NCBI RefSeq assembly: GCF_018638295.1
Contig: NZ_JABTTS010000044.1
Location: 1 to 37,569, forward strand
DNA length: 37,569 nucleotides
DNA from: Streptomyces sp. CHD11
GTDB lineage: Bacteria; Actinomycetota; Actinomycetes; Streptomycetales; Streptomycetaceae
Direction: 5' to 3'
Part shown: positions 27,096 through 35,082 of the stretch, piece after piece
Layout: the number at the start of each line of letters is the position of its first letter
Numbering within the stretch: the stretch's first letter is position 1
Translations under genes and position numbers: made by a program
Notes under the pieces: model-generated
Database searches by the model: none
What the model was told of the DNA's origin: nothing
The model's input: the letters and a program-made list of their open reading frames with translations, nothing else

Positions 27096-28214
27096 TCACG
27101 GGACGGGACGGTGGATGGGGCCGGAGCTGTGGGACAGGGGCAGGCCGGTGGCGTGGTGGGTGCGGGCGATGATCTCCGCGACGATGGAGACCGCGGTCTC
27201 CTCGGGCGTGCGGGCGCCGAGGTCGAGCCCGATGGGGGAGTGCAGCCGGGCGAACCGGTCCTCCGGCACACCGGCCTCCCGCAGCAGTTCCAGGCGACGG
27301 GCGTGGGTACGGCGGGAGCCCATGGCGCCCACGTAGCCGACGGGGAGGCCGAGGGCCAGGCGCAGCAGGGGGATGTCGAACCTGGCGTCGTGGGTGAGGA
27401 CGCAGACCGCGGTGCGGGTGTCCACCTCGGTGGCGGCCAGGTGGCGGTGCGGCCAGTCGGTGATGACCTCGTGCGCGTGAGGGAAGCGGGTGGGGGTGGT
27501 GAACACGGGGCGGGCGTCGCACACGGTGACCCGGTGGCCGAGGAAGCGTCCGGCCCGGCTGAGGGCGGCGGCGAAGTCGACGGCGCCGAAGATCAGCATG
27601 CGGGGCGGCGGTGCGTGGGTGTGCACCAGGAGCGTCAGCTTCCCGGGGCAGGTGCCGGCGTCCCCGCCGACCTCGACGCGGGCCGTACGCCCGGCCCGGA
27701 GCAGCGCGTGGGCCTGGGCCGCCACCGCCCGGTCCTGCCGTTCGTCGCCCAGGGACCCGTCGTACGCGCCGCCGTCGCCGGAGACGGACAGGGTGCGGCC
27801 GAGGAGTTCTTCCGGGCCGTCGACGACCTGGGCCACGGCGACGGGCCGATCCGACACCACCTCGTCGAGGGCCGTGGTGAGGTGCTCCTCGACGGCGGGA
27901 TCGACGCGCCGCACCAGCACTTCGAGTTCACCCCCGCAGGTGAGGCCCACGGCGAAGGCGTCCTCGTCGGAGTAGCCGAACCACGCCCGTACCACCGGAG
28001 GCTCGCCTGCTTCCAGTGTCCGCCGGCACAGTTCGTAGACGGCGCTCTCCACACAGCCCCCCGAGACGCTCCCGACCACGTTGCCCTCCGTGTCCACGGC
28101 CAGCGAGGTGCCGGCCGGCAGGGGTGCGCTGCCGCTGACCTGAACGACGGTGGCGAGGGCGAAGGGGCGCGCTTCGCGGCACCAGGAGTGCAGCGCGTCC
28201 TTGATGTTCAGCAT
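27096..28214 (-). CDS. XdhC/CoxI-family molybdenum hydroxylase maturation protein
   Basis: 372 residues. The N-terminal XdhC_CoxI region shows FALATVVQVSGSAPLPAG and VGSVSGGCVESAV, with the conserved cysteine in GGC. The C-terminal Rossmann-like half begins near MLIFGAVDFAAALS and contains VTVCDARPVF, VCVLTHDARFDIPLL and GYVGAMGSRR. Members bind molybdopterin cofactor and promote its sulfuration and insertion into xanthine-dehydrogenase-type enzymes. ATG 28214 has GGAG 7 nt upstream. It lies 181 bp after the molybdenum subunit gene, separated by a strong hairpin, so it may be partly uncoupled from that operon. It most likely matures the adjacent PaoABC-type enzyme; nothing in sequence shows it acts on the distant vWA fusion. 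Confidence 0.9.
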   Translation of the reverse strand: MLNIKDALHSWCREARPFALATVVQVSGSAPLPAGTSLAVDTEGNVVGSVSGGCVESAVYELCRRTLEAGEPPVVRAWFGYSDEDAFAVGLTCGGELEVLVRRVDPAVEEHLTTALDEVVSDRPVAVAQVVDGPEELLGRTLSVSGDGGAYDGSLGDERQDRAVAAQAHALLRAGRTARVEVGGDAGTCPGKLTLLVHTHAPPPRMLIFGAVDFAAALSRAGRFLGHRVTVCDARPVFTTPTRFPHAHEVITDWPHRHLAATEVDTRTAVCVLTHDARFDIPLLRLALGLPVGYVGAMGSRRTHARRLELLREAGVPEDRFARLHSPIGLDLGARTPEETAVSIVAEIIARTHHATGLPLSHSSGPIHRPVP

Positions 28215-28249
28215 GTCGGGTCTCCGCGGTGACGGCAGGCGGGCGAGCT

Positions 28250-28282
28250 GCCGCCGCGCCAGGGACAAGGGGACGCGGCGGC
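28250..28282. repeat. Inverted repeat upstream of XdhC
   Basis: GCCGCCGCG (28250-28258) and CGCGGCGGC (28274-28282) form a perfect 9-bp stem with a 15-nt loop in the leader of the XdhC gene. It could attenuate read-through or be a second terminator element. Confidence 0.35.
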
Positions 28283-28363
28283 GGCACAGAGAGGCAGGGC
28301 AGGTGTGGTCGGCCGGCGGGCGGCCGTAGGACGGGTGCAGGACCCCACCGGTTCTGGGCCCGC

Positions 28364-28389
28364 GGCGGCCGGCGGGCGTGCCGGCCGCC
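28364..28389 (-). terminator. Hairpin after the molybdenum subunit gene
   Basis: GGCGGCCGGC (28364-28373) and GCCGGCCGCC (28380-28389) form a perfect 10-bp stem with a 6-nt loop, starting 7 bp past the stop of the molybdenum subunit. It is a likely intrinsic terminator or processing hairpin without U-tract, reducing flow into XdhC. Confidence 0.6.
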
Positions 28390-28395
28390 CCGGGC

Positions 28396-30615
28396 TCAGA
28401 GCAGGGCTTCGATGGTGATGGGCAGTTCGCGGACGCGGCGGCCGGTGGCGTGGAAGACGGCGTTGGCGATGGCGGGTGCCACGCCGACGGCGACGACCTC
28501 GCCGAGACCCTTGACACCGATGGGGTCGGCATCGAGGTCCTCACCGTTGTCGAGGTAGACCGCCCGCAGGTGCGGGACGTCGGCGTTGACGGGGACGAGG
28601 TAGTCGGCCAGGCCGGCGTTGACGATCCGGCCGTCGCGATGGTCGGTGACCGTGTGCTCCAGCAGGGTCTGGCCGATGCCGCCGACCATGGCGCCCAGGG
28701 CCTGGCTCTCGGCGAGCCCGGGGCTGATGATGCGGCCCGCGTCGTAGACGCCGAGCATCCGCCGGACCCGCGCCAGGCCCAGGCGAACGTCGACGGCGAC
28801 CTCGGCGAACGTCGCGCCGAAGGCGTACAGGGAGGATCGTCCGGAGCCCGACGGCGGAGCGAAGGAACCGAGCGTCTCGAGGTGGGTACGGTTGTTGCGG
28901 GTGAGGAGTCGCCGGTAGGTCTCTGCGCGCGCGTGGTCACCGCGTACCCGCAGCCGGCCGTGGACGACGACGACATCGTCGGCGCCGGCCCCGTACAGGG
29001 GCGAGTCCTCGTCCTCGATGGCCAGCTTGACGGCCTGTCGCCGCAGCTTGTCGCAGCCGTCCTGGACGGCGGAGCCGACACTGGCCATGGTCAGGGAACC
29101 CGAGTGGGGCGGGGACGCCGGCATGAGGGAGTCGCCGAGCCGGAAGGTCACGCTCCGCATGGTCAGGCCGAGGGCGTCCGCGGCGAGCTGGGTCATCGAG
29201 GTGTAGGTGCCGGGACCCATGTCACTGGACGCGGACTCGACCAGGGCCGTGCCGTCGGCATCCAGCCTGACCCGGGCCGAGGCCCCGAGCCGTACGGTGT
29301 GATAGCAGCCGACGGCCACGCCGGTGCCGATCAGCCGGTCGCCGTCGCGGGCGGAGCGCGGCGCGGGATCCCGCCGGTCCCAGCGGAACTCGTCGACGCC
29401 CACCCGGAGGCACTCGCGCAGCCGCCGGGTGGAGAACGGCAGCCCGTTGGAGGGGTCCTCCGCCGGTTCGTTGCGCAGCCGCAGCGCGATCGGGTCGATG
29501 CCCAGTTCGTGGGCGAGTTCGTCCAGGGCCGACTCGATGGCGAACGCGGCGGTCGCGTATCCGGGGCCGCGCATGAACGTCGGCGTGTTCACGTCCAGCG
29601 GCACGGTCCGGTACTTCTGGCTGACGTGGGGCGTCGCGTAGAGCATCTGCCCCGCGGACACCACGCCCTCCAGGAAGTGCTCGTACGTGGACGTCTCGGC
29701 CCTCATGTCGTGGGCCATCGCGGCCAGCCGCCCGCTCCGGTCGCTGCCCAGGCGCAGCGTGTACTCGTAGGCGGGCCTGAACCCCACCGCGTAGTACAAC
29801 TGCCTGCGGGTCAGCACGAGTTTCACCGGGTGCCCGGTCTCGCGGGCGGCGAGGGCGGCGACGGTGGAGTGCGGCCAGACCCGCGCGGCGTTGCCGAACG
29901 CGCCGCCGACGAAGGGGGAGATGACGCGCACCGATTCCGGCGGGATGCCGAACACGGCGGCGAGTTCGCTCTGCGTCCCCTGCACCCACTGGGTCTTGTC
30001 CCAGACGGTGAGCTTGTCGCCGTCCCAGCGAGCGATGGTGGCGTGCGGCTCCATGGCGTTGTGGTGCGTGCGGCCGAGCCGGTAGGTGGGCTCCAGCCGC
30101 ACCTCCGCGGAGGCCAGCGCCTCTTCCGGGCTGCCGCGCTCGTAGTTCTGCGGGGGCAGGGGGTCGTTGACCGGGAGACCGGGCGCCGTGAGGTCGGTCG
30201 AGGGCTTCTCCGCCCTGTACGAGATCCTCACCTGGCCCGCGGCGTGCTGCGCGGATTCCAGTGTCCGGGCCACGACCACGGCGACGGGCTGCCCGTAGAA
30301 GCGGACGCGGTCGTCCTGGAAGACGTGAAGCCGTTCGCCGACCGGTGGATCCATGAACGCCCCGGGATTGTCGCGGTACTCCAGCCTGGGCGCGTCGAGG
30401 TGACTGATCACCCTGAGAACGCCCGGCTGGGCCAGGGCGGTGCGGGTGTCGACGGCGGTGATGCGGCCGAGAGCGATGCCGCTGTCGACGATGACCGCGT
30501 GCACCGCGCCTGCGATGTCGTGGTCGGCGCTGTAGTCGGCCCTGCCGGTGACCTTCAGCCGCCCGTCCACCCGGGAGAGCGGCGCCCCGACGGCTACCTG
30601 TGGCTGGGGGCTCAC
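28396..30615 (-). CDS. Aldehyde oxidoreductase molybdenum-binding subunit (PaoC/YagR-like)
   Basis: 739 residues of the xanthine dehydrogenase/aldehyde oxidase large-subunit family. The N-terminal domain begins GAPLSRVDGRLKVTGRADYS. The cofactor-binding domains contain FVGGAFGNAARVWPH, FMRGPGYATAAFAIESALDE and ESASSDMGPGTYT. Near the C-terminus GVKGLGEVVAVG carries the catalytic Glu706 that abstracts the proton from water during hydroxylation. The length matches PaoC-type subunits (about 730). GTG 30615 has a near-perfect AGGAGG 6 nt upstream and overlaps the FAD subunit stop by 4 bp. The enzyme oxidises aldehydes to carboxylates; the substrate range of the Pao group is broad, including aromatic aldehydes. 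Confidence 0.93.
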   Translation of the reverse strand: MSPQPQVAVGAPLSRVDGRLKVTGRADYSADHDIAGAVHAVIVDSGIALGRITAVDTRTALAQPGVLRVISHLDAPRLEYRDNPGAFMDPPVGERLHVFQDDRVRFYGQPVAVVVARTLESAQHAAGQVRISYRAEKPSTDLTAPGLPVNDPLPPQNYERGSPEEALASAEVRLEPTYRLGRTHHNAMEPHATIARWDGDKLTVWDKTQWVQGTQSELAAVFGIPPESVRVISPFVGGAFGNAARVWPHSTVAALAARETGHPVKLVLTRRQLYYAVGFRPAYEYTLRLGSDRSGRLAAMAHDMRAETSTYEHFLEGVVSAGQMLYATPHVSQKYRTVPLDVNTPTFMRGPGYATAAFAIESALDELAHELGIDPIALRLRNEPAEDPSNGLPFSTRRLRECLRVGVDEFRWDRRDPAPRSARDGDRLIGTGVAVGCYHTVRLGASARVRLDADGTALVESASSDMGPGTYTSMTQLAADALGLTMRSVTFRLGDSLMPASPPHSGSLTMASVGSAVQDGCDKLRRQAVKLAIEDEDSPLYGAGADDVVVVHGRLRVRGDHARAETYRRLLTRNNRTHLETLGSFAPPSGSGRSSLYAFGATFAEVAVDVRLGLARVRRMLGVYDAGRIISPGLAESQALGAMVGGIGQTLLEHTVTDHRDGRIVNAGLADYLVPVNADVPHLRAVYLDNGEDLDADPIGVKGLGEVVAVGVAPAIANAVFHATGRRVRELPITIEALL

Positions 30616-31595
30616 CTGGTACCTCCTACGATGCGCAGCTGGCGTTCGATGGTGCGTCTGAGCAGCTCGGCCTTGAAGCGGTTGTGTTCCAGAGGGCGGG
30701 CTCCCCCGGCCGCCCGTTCGGCAGCCCTGGTCCACAGGGCGTTCGAGGGGCGTTCGCCGACGAGACGCCGCTCGACGGCGGGGAGTCTCCACGGGACGGT
30801 GCCGACGCCGCCGGCGGCGACCTTCGCCTCGCGGATTCTTCCGCCGCGGACGTGTAACGCGACGGCCGCGGAGGTGAGGGCGAACTCGTACGACTGCCGG
30901 TCACGAACCTTCAGATAGCCCGATCGGAGCGGACGCGGCCGGGCAGGAACGTCCACTGCTGTGATCAGTTCGCCCGGCCGGAGGGCCTGTTCGCGGCTGG
31001 GAGTGCTGCCGGGCCGGAGCAGGAAGTCGGCGACGCGCACGCTGCGCCGGTTCCCGTCCGGGTCCAGCAGCTCCACGGTCGCCTCCAGCGCCGTGAAGGC
31101 CACGGCGGCGTCGGAGGGGTGGGTGGCCACGCAGTGGTCGGAGGTGCCGAGGATGGCATGGGTGCGGTTGAAGCCGTTCCGTGCCGCGCATCCCGAGCCC
31201 GGGTCGCGCTTGTTGCAGGCGGCGGTCACGTCACGGAAGTACGTGCAGCGGGTGCGCTGCATGATGTTGCCGCCGATGGTGGCCATGTTCCGCAGCTGCG
31301 GGGAGGCGCTGAGCTCCAGTGCCTGCGAGATGACGGGGTAGGCTGCGCGCACCTCGGAGTGGGCGGCGGCCTCGGCCATCCGTACCAGGGCGCCGATGCG
31401 CAGGCTCCCGCGTTCGGTGACGGTGATCTCGCGCAGCGGCAGGTCGCTGATGCCGACCAGGGCGCGGGGGCGTTCGACGGTCTCGCGCATCAGGTCGACC
31501 AGGGTGGTGCCGCCGGCGATGTACCGGCCGCCACGCCGCCCGGCGGCCAGCGCACCTCGGACGTCGGAGACCTGGGTGTAGGAGAAGGGGTGCAT
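30612..31595 (-). CDS. Aldehyde oxidoreductase FAD-binding subunit (PaoB/YagS-like)
   Basis: 327 residues. FAD-binding motifs are YIAGGTTLVDLM near the N-terminus and LRNMATIGGNIMQRT in the middle, as in CoxM/XdhB proteins. An insert after the second motif has four cysteines (117, 127, 136, 155) including CNKRDPGSGC and SDHCVATHPSD. This is the feature of E. coli PaoB that binds an additional [4Fe-4S] cluster, so this is the Pao type, not ordinary CO dehydrogenase or xanthine dehydrogenase. It passes electrons from the iron-sulfur subunit to FAD. ATG 31595 is 12 bp after the iron-sulfur gene, with GAGGA overlapping that gene's stop. Confidence 0.92.
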   Translation of the reverse strand: MHPFSYTQVSDVRGALAAGRRGGRYIAGGTTLVDLMRETVERPRALVGISDLPLREITVTERGSLRIGALVRMAEAAAHSEVRAAYPVISQALELSASPQLRNMATIGGNIMQRTRCTYFRDVTAACNKRDPGSGCAARNGFNRTHAILGTSDHCVATHPSDAAVAFTALEATVELLDPDGNRRSVRVADFLLRPGSTPSREQALRPGELITAVDVPARPRPLRSGYLKVRDRQSYEFALTSAAVALHVRGGRIREAKVAAGGVGTVPWRLPAVERRLVGERPSNALWTRAAERAAGGARPLEHNRFKAELLRRTIERQLRIVGGTR

Positions 31596-31607
31596 GGTGG
31601 CCGGTCC

Positions 31608-32252
31608 TCATTTCCCGTGCGCGGCCTGGTCGACCGCCTTGACGATCTTGACGTAGCAGCCGCAGCGGCAGATGTTGCCGCTCATCCACTCCCGGATCTC
31701 CTCCGCGGAGCCGGTGTGGCCTTCCTGGATGCAACCGATGCCGGACATGATCTGGCCAGGGGTGCAGAAGCCGCACTGGAGGGCGTCCTGCTGGAGGAAC
31801 GCACTCTGCAGCGGATGCAGTCTGTCGTCCTCACCCGGGGCCAGGCCCTCGATCGTGGTGACCTCGGCACCTTCCAGGCGTATCGCCAACGTGAGACATG
31901 AGGTGACGCGGAGTCCGTCGACCAGCACCGTGCACGCCCCGCAGGCACCGGCGTCGCAGCCCTTCTTGGAACCGGTCAGACCGAGATGCTCGCGCAGCAG
32001 GTCCAGCAGCGACGTCCGGCTGTCGACCGTGACGGTGTGCCGCTCGCCGTTGACGGTCAGTGCGAGGCGGCCGCTCGGTGGCCCGCCGGCGGCAGCCGGT
32101 CCGGCGCCGACTGCGGGCGTGCCCGCGGCCAGGCCACCGGCGACGACGGCACCGCCGACCGCGGTGGTCGTCGCGATGAACGTGCGCCGGGACGGCGCCG
32201 GCGGAGGCTCGACGGCCGGAGGATCGGCCGGCTCGACGGGTTCGGTGGACAT
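31608..32252 (-). CDS. Aldehyde oxidoreductase [2Fe-2S] subunit with Tat signal (PaoA/YagT-like)
   Basis: 214 residues. A twin-arginine signal (SRRTFIATT at 21-29, then a hydrophobic AVGGAVVAGGLAAG and an alanine-rich cleavage zone) indicates export of the folded complex across the membrane. Two [2Fe-2S] clusters are ligated by Cys99, 104, 107, 119 (plant-ferredoxin type, CDAGACGACTVL) and by Cys160, 163, 195, 197 (CGFC and CRC, xanthine dehydrogenase type). Like E. coli PaoA, it carries the export signal for all three subunits. ATG 32252 has AAGGGA upstream. It lies 76 bp after the SDR gene in the same direction, so it may belong to the same transcript controlled by the divergent TetR protein. 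Confidence 0.94.
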   Translation of the reverse strand: MSTEPVEPADPPAVEPPPAPSRRTFIATTTAVGGAVVAGGLAAGTPAVGAGPAAAGGPPSGRLALTVNGERHTVTVDSRTSLLDLLREHLGLTGSKKGCDAGACGACTVLVDGLRVTSCLTLAIRLEGAEVTTIEGLAPGEDDRLHPLQSAFLQQDALQCGFCTPGQIMSGIGCIQEGHTGSAEEIREWMSGNICRCGCYVKIVKAVDQAAHGK

Positions 32253-32328
32253 GTGGATCCCTTCGACTCTGCGCTTGATTGACGGAGCGTCGTACCCGTC
32301 GGTGCGTCCGGGGGCCAGGCCGGTGGAG

Positions 32329-33132
32329 TCACCTCGCCCCGGCGGTGAGCCGGCCGACGAACCGGATGGTCTGGCGTCGGGTGGTCAGGCGGCGGGAGAG
32401 GGCGGCGGCCACCCGGTTCATGCGTCCCGCGATGACGCTGGGGGGCGGGTTCCTGCTGTCCAGGGCGGCGAGTGCGGTGCGGACGACGTCGACGGGCGAG
32501 GCGAGCTTGCTCCCTCCGGCGGCCTGCATGGTGCCCACGACATCGAAGAACTCGGTCCGGGTGGCGCCGGGGGACAGGGCGAGCACCCGCAGTCCGGTGC
32601 CGCGTGACTCCTCCCAGAGCGCTTCGGTGAAACTCAGCACGAACGCCTTGGTCGCCCCGTAGAGCGCCATGCGCGGGTTGGGCTGGTAGGCGGCCATGCT
32701 CGCCACGTTGACCAGCACTCCGCGCCCTTCCGTGCGCAGTTGCTCGATGAAGGCGCGGCTGATGTCGGCCACGGCCGTCACGTCCACGGCGATCTCCTGG
32801 CGCGCCCGTGCCGGATCCGCCTGGTGGAAGGGGCCGAAAGTGGCGAACCCGGCGTTGTTGATCACGCTGGTGACGTGCAGGCCGAGCCGCTCCGTCTCCG
32901 CGGCCAGCGCCTGTCCGGGGCTGTCCGTGGCCAGGTCCGTCTCCATGACGTGGACCTGGACCTCGTGGTGTGCGCGGAGTTCGGCGGCCAGTTCCTCCAG
33001 GCGTTGCCTGCGGCGGGCGACCAGTACCAGGTCGGAGCCGCGAGAGGCGAGCTGACGGGCGAACTCGGCGCCGAGGCCGGCGCTGGCGCCGGTGATCAGT
33101 GTGGTCTGTCCGCGGTAGTCGACGGCTGTCAT
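32329..33132 (-). CDS. Short-chain dehydrogenase/reductase
   Basis: 267 residues, classical SDR. The cofactor loop is TGASAGLGAEFARQLAS; VARRRQRL after beta 2 favours NADP(H). NNAG is the structural motif, the catalytic serine lies in VNVASMAAY and the Tyr/Lys pair in YGATK. LALSPGATRTEFF follows as usual. The length and the basic C-terminus (RRLTTRRQTIRFVGR) resemble DltE-type or uncharacterised actinobacterial SDRs. ATG 33132 has AGAGG upstream. It is divergent from the TetR regulator across 75 bp and upstream of the aldehyde oxidoreductase genes. The substrate is unknown; TetR-linked SDRs commonly detoxify carbonyl compounds. Confidence 0.9.
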   Translation of the reverse strand: MTAVDYRGQTTLITGASAGLGAEFARQLASRGSDLVLVARRRQRLEELAAELRAHHEVQVHVMETDLATDSPGQALAAETERLGLHVTSVINNAGFATFGPFHQADPARARQEIAVDVTAVADISRAFIEQLRTEGRGVLVNVASMAAYQPNPRMALYGATKAFVLSFTEALWEESRGTGLRVLALSPGATRTEFFDVVGTMQAAGGSKLASPVDVVRTALAALDSRNPPPSVIAGRMNRVAAALSRRLTTRRQTIRFVGRLTAGAR

Positions 33133-33152
33133 GGAATGCCTCTTTCTCAGTC

Positions 33153-33177
33153 ACTGCCTTCCTGGCAGTTAATGCCA
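33153..33177. promoter_or_regulatory. Probable TetR operator between SDR and regulator
   Basis: Two overlapping inverted repeats lie between the divergent genes: ACTGCC (33153-33158) with GGCAGT (33164-33169), and TGGCA (33163-33167) with TGCCA (33173-33177). Position and symmetry fit a TetR-family operator controlling both promoters. Confidence 0.5.
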
Positions 33178-33207
33178 TGTAGGCGGTCCCTGTCCAGAGA
33201 TAGCCTG

Positions 33208-33798
33208 ATGTCCATGACGACTTTGTGGGACCGCTCGCGACAGGTGGCCGTCCAGGCGATCCTGGACACGGCGGTTCGCCTGTTCGCCGAGCAGGGCTAC
33301 GAGCAGACGACGATCGCGCAGATCGCCCGGGAGGCGGGGATCTCGCAGCGCTCCCTGTTCCGCTACTTCGGCACCAAGGAGGACCTGGTCTGCGGGGACC
33401 AGGACGCGCTGGGCGAAATGCTGAAGCAGATCGTCGAGCAGCAGCCGGCCGGGATGTCCGCCTGGGACGCCCTGCGCACCGGCTTCGAGGTCCTCCTGAC
33501 CGCCAACCACACTCCCGACCGGGCGTTGGAACTCTCCCGTCTCATCTTCGAGACACCCTCGCTGCACGCCCGCTACATCGAGAAGCGCCTGCGCTGGCAG
33601 GCCGCACTCGTCCCGGTCATCCAGGCGCGGCTGGGCGCCGCCCCCGGTCCGGCCCCCGATCCGCGTGCCAAGGCGATCATCGCGACGGTCTTCGCCTGCG
33701 CGGACACGGCGACCGAGCTGTGGGTCGGCCACGACGGACGACTCGACCTGGCGGACCTCTACGACCAGTGCCTCGCGGCGGTGCGGGGATCCGGCTGA
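33208..33798 (+). CDS. TetR/AcrR-family transcriptional regulator
   Basis: 196 residues. The N-terminal DNA-binding domain shows AILDTAVRLFAEQGYEQTTI, then IAREAGISQRSLFRYFGTKE, the standard TetR helix-turn-helix. The C-terminal ligand domain (about 60-196, DALRTGFEVLLTAN, then ELSRLIFETPSLHARYIEKR) matches the MftR-like C-terminal type common in actinobacteria. Start is ATG 33208 or ATG 33214; neither has a strong ribosome site. Divergent from the SDR gene with a symmetric operator between, so it likely represses the SDR-aldehyde oxidoreductase transcript and itself until a carbonyl or other small ligand binds. The ligand is inference. Confidence 0.9.
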   Translation: MSMTTLWDRSRQVAVQAILDTAVRLFAEQGYEQTTIAQIAREAGISQRSLFRYFGTKEDLVCGDQDALGEMLKQIVEQQPAGMSAWDALRTGFEVLLTANHTPDRALELSRLIFETPSLHARYIEKRLRWQAALVPVIQARLGAAPGPAPDPRAKAIIATVFACADTATELWVGHDGRLDLADLYDQCLAAVRGSG

Positions 33799-34011
33799 GG
33801 CGGCGTTCGGGCCGGCACGGCGAAGGCCTCTTCCCGCACGGATTCCTGTACGGAGCGCAGAGCGCGAGCGACGGGTGCGTCCGCATCGACGGGACCTGGA
33901 AGGTCAGCGAGGACGCAACGGCAAGGGTTCCGGGGCCTGCGTGACGGCCCGCGTGACGACCCGCGCGAGGGCCTGCCCCGGCGTCCCGGCCCCGACCCGC
34001 TCCCTCGGCCT

Positions 34012-34080
34012 GGCGACCCGGGCCACCGGTTCGCCCGTCGCGGGGTTCTCCACGGGGAACGTGGCGCCGCCGGCTGCGGG
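34012..34080 (-). pseudogene. Remnant of an aldehyde dehydrogenase N-terminus
   Basis: A minus-strand frame reads AAGGATFPVENPATGEPVAR, which is the conserved N-terminal strand of NAD(P)-dependent aldehyde dehydrogenases (VENPATGE followed by an alanine/valine run). Before and after it the sequence loses family character, and the frame stops at 33904-33906 without a catalytic domain. No start codon with a ribosome site is present. It looks like a decayed gene end next to a cluster for aldehyde oxidation; a chance match of about 20 residues cannot be excluded. Confidence 0.35.
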
Positions 34081-34112
34081 CAGCCTCGAAGGAGGAAGAG
34101 CAAGAGGTGCGG

Positions 34113-34156
34113 CCCGGGCCGCCGCTGCCCGGAGGAGTGTGCGGCGGCGGCCCGGG
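34113..34156. terminator. Strong hairpin between convergent genes
   Basis: CCCGGGCCGCCGC (34113-34125) and GCGGCGGCCCGGG (34144-34156) form a perfect 13-bp stem with an 18-nt loop, 9 bp past the stop of the DJ-1 gene. It probably terminates that gene and perhaps TetR transcription from the other side. Confidence 0.65.
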
Positions 34157-34164
34157 GCGAGGGG

Positions 34165-34863
34165 TCAGCCCGCTGCCAGCGCGGTGTTGATCGCGTCGGC
34201 CATCGGGGTGCTGGAAGCCGGGTTCTGGCCGGTGATGAGGTTGCCGTCCTGGAGGGTGAATGCCTGGTAGGGGTCACCCTGCTCGTGCCGGGCGCCCATC
34301 TCGCGCAGACGGCTCGCCAGCAGCCACGGAGCGTTGTCGGCGGTGCCGAACAGGCGCTCCTCCTCGTCGGTGAACGCGGCCATCCGCCGGCCGGAGAAGA
34401 TCCACGTGCCCTGCTCGTCGACCGCGGACAGCAACGCGGCCGGACCGTGGCAGACCGCGCCGACGATCGTGCCGGCGCGATCGGCCTCGATCAGCAGCCG
34501 GCCCAGGTTCGCGTCCTGGAAGAGGTCGACCACGGGGCCGTGCCCGCCCGGCAGCACCACGGCGTCGTAGTCGGAGACCGAGACCTCCTCCAGCTTCAGC
34601 AGCGGCCCGAAGTCGCTGAGCGCCTTCTGGGCGTGGGCCACGTGCCGGGCACAGTCCTCACCGGCGATCGCCGGGTCGGCGCTGTGCTTGTCCAGCGGCT
34701 GCGGCACACCCCCGGGGGAGGCGAAGTCGACGGTGTGGCCGGCGCGGACGAAAGCCTCGTGCGGCGCAGCGAGCTCCTCCGCCCAGTAGCCCGTCGGGTA
34801 CTGCGAGCCGTCGGTGCGCTCCCACACGGCGGCTGCGGACATGACGATCAGAATGCGACTCAT
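34165..34863 (-). CDS. DJ-1/PfpI-family protein (Hsp31-like class I glutamine amidotransferase fold)
   Basis: 232 residues. The nucleophile elbow is AVCHGPAALL with Cys138; PGGHGPVVDL lies ahead of it, and GYWAEELAAPHEAF near residues 25-38 gives the conserved glutamate region of Hsp31-type members. Proteins of this group act as glyoxalase III, deglycase-like or chaperone enzymes against reactive aldehydes. The length is normal. ATG 34863 has GAGGA about 10 nt upstream. It is divergent from the MmyB-like regulator across 219 bp that holds a 13-bp inverted repeat, a typical regulator-target arrangement. Which substrate it handles cannot be read from sequence. Confidence 0.9.
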   Translation of the reverse strand: MSRILIVMSAAAVWERTDGSQYPTGYWAEELAAPHEAFVRAGHTVDFASPGGVPQPLDKHSADPAIAGEDCARHVAHAQKALSDFGPLLKLEEVSVSDYDAVVLPGGHGPVVDLFQDANLGRLLIEADRAGTIVGAVCHGPAALLSAVDEQGTWIFSGRRMAAFTDEEERLFGTADNAPWLLASRLREMGARHEQGDPYQAFTLQDGNLITGQNPASSTPMADAINTALAAG

Positions 34864-34918
34864 GACTTCAATTCCTCGGCTTCTCGTTCTCGCGGTCAGC
34901 CGGTCACCTGCGGGACCG

Positions 34919-34948
34919 GGGCTGCCGGATCGGCTGATCCGGCAGCCC
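34919..34948. promoter_or_regulatory. 13-bp inverted repeat, probable operator
   Basis: GGGCTGCCGGATC (34919-34931) and GATCCGGCAGCCC (34936-34948) are perfectly complementary with a 4-bp spacer, between the divergent DJ-1 and regulator genes. Divergent promoters make an operator for the XRE regulator more likely than a terminator. Confidence 0.55.
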
Positions 34949-35082
34949 TTCCACCGTCACCCGCCCCGGCCGCCTGCGGGCGGCCATCTTCGACCCTGAC
35001 CTGCCTCGGTCCGCCCTGCCCAGGACTGACAGTCCTTGTCGAGACGGCCGCGACCGCAGCGCGTCGGGCCACACTGGAGTAC

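Larger units (their letters stand above)
33799..34164. other. Intergenic region with gene debris and a terminator
   Basis: 366 bp between convergent TetR and DJ-1 genes. It contains a minus-strand aldehyde dehydrogenase-like fragment (34012-34080) and a strong hairpin (34113-34156), listed separately. A plus-strand frame just after the TetR stop contains LYGAQSASDGCVRIDGTWK, protein-like but unassigned. Confidence 0.5.

Noticed and set aside
28378..30918. Plus-strand open frame of about 840 codons opposite the molybdenum subunit
   Set aside because: Shadow frame without family motifs; the minus-strand gene has the catalytic glutamate and strong ribosome site.
33800..33944. L,D-transpeptidase-like SDGCVRI motif after the TetR gene
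   Set aside because: Only a few residues match, the histidine spacing and surrounding fold are absent, and there is no start.
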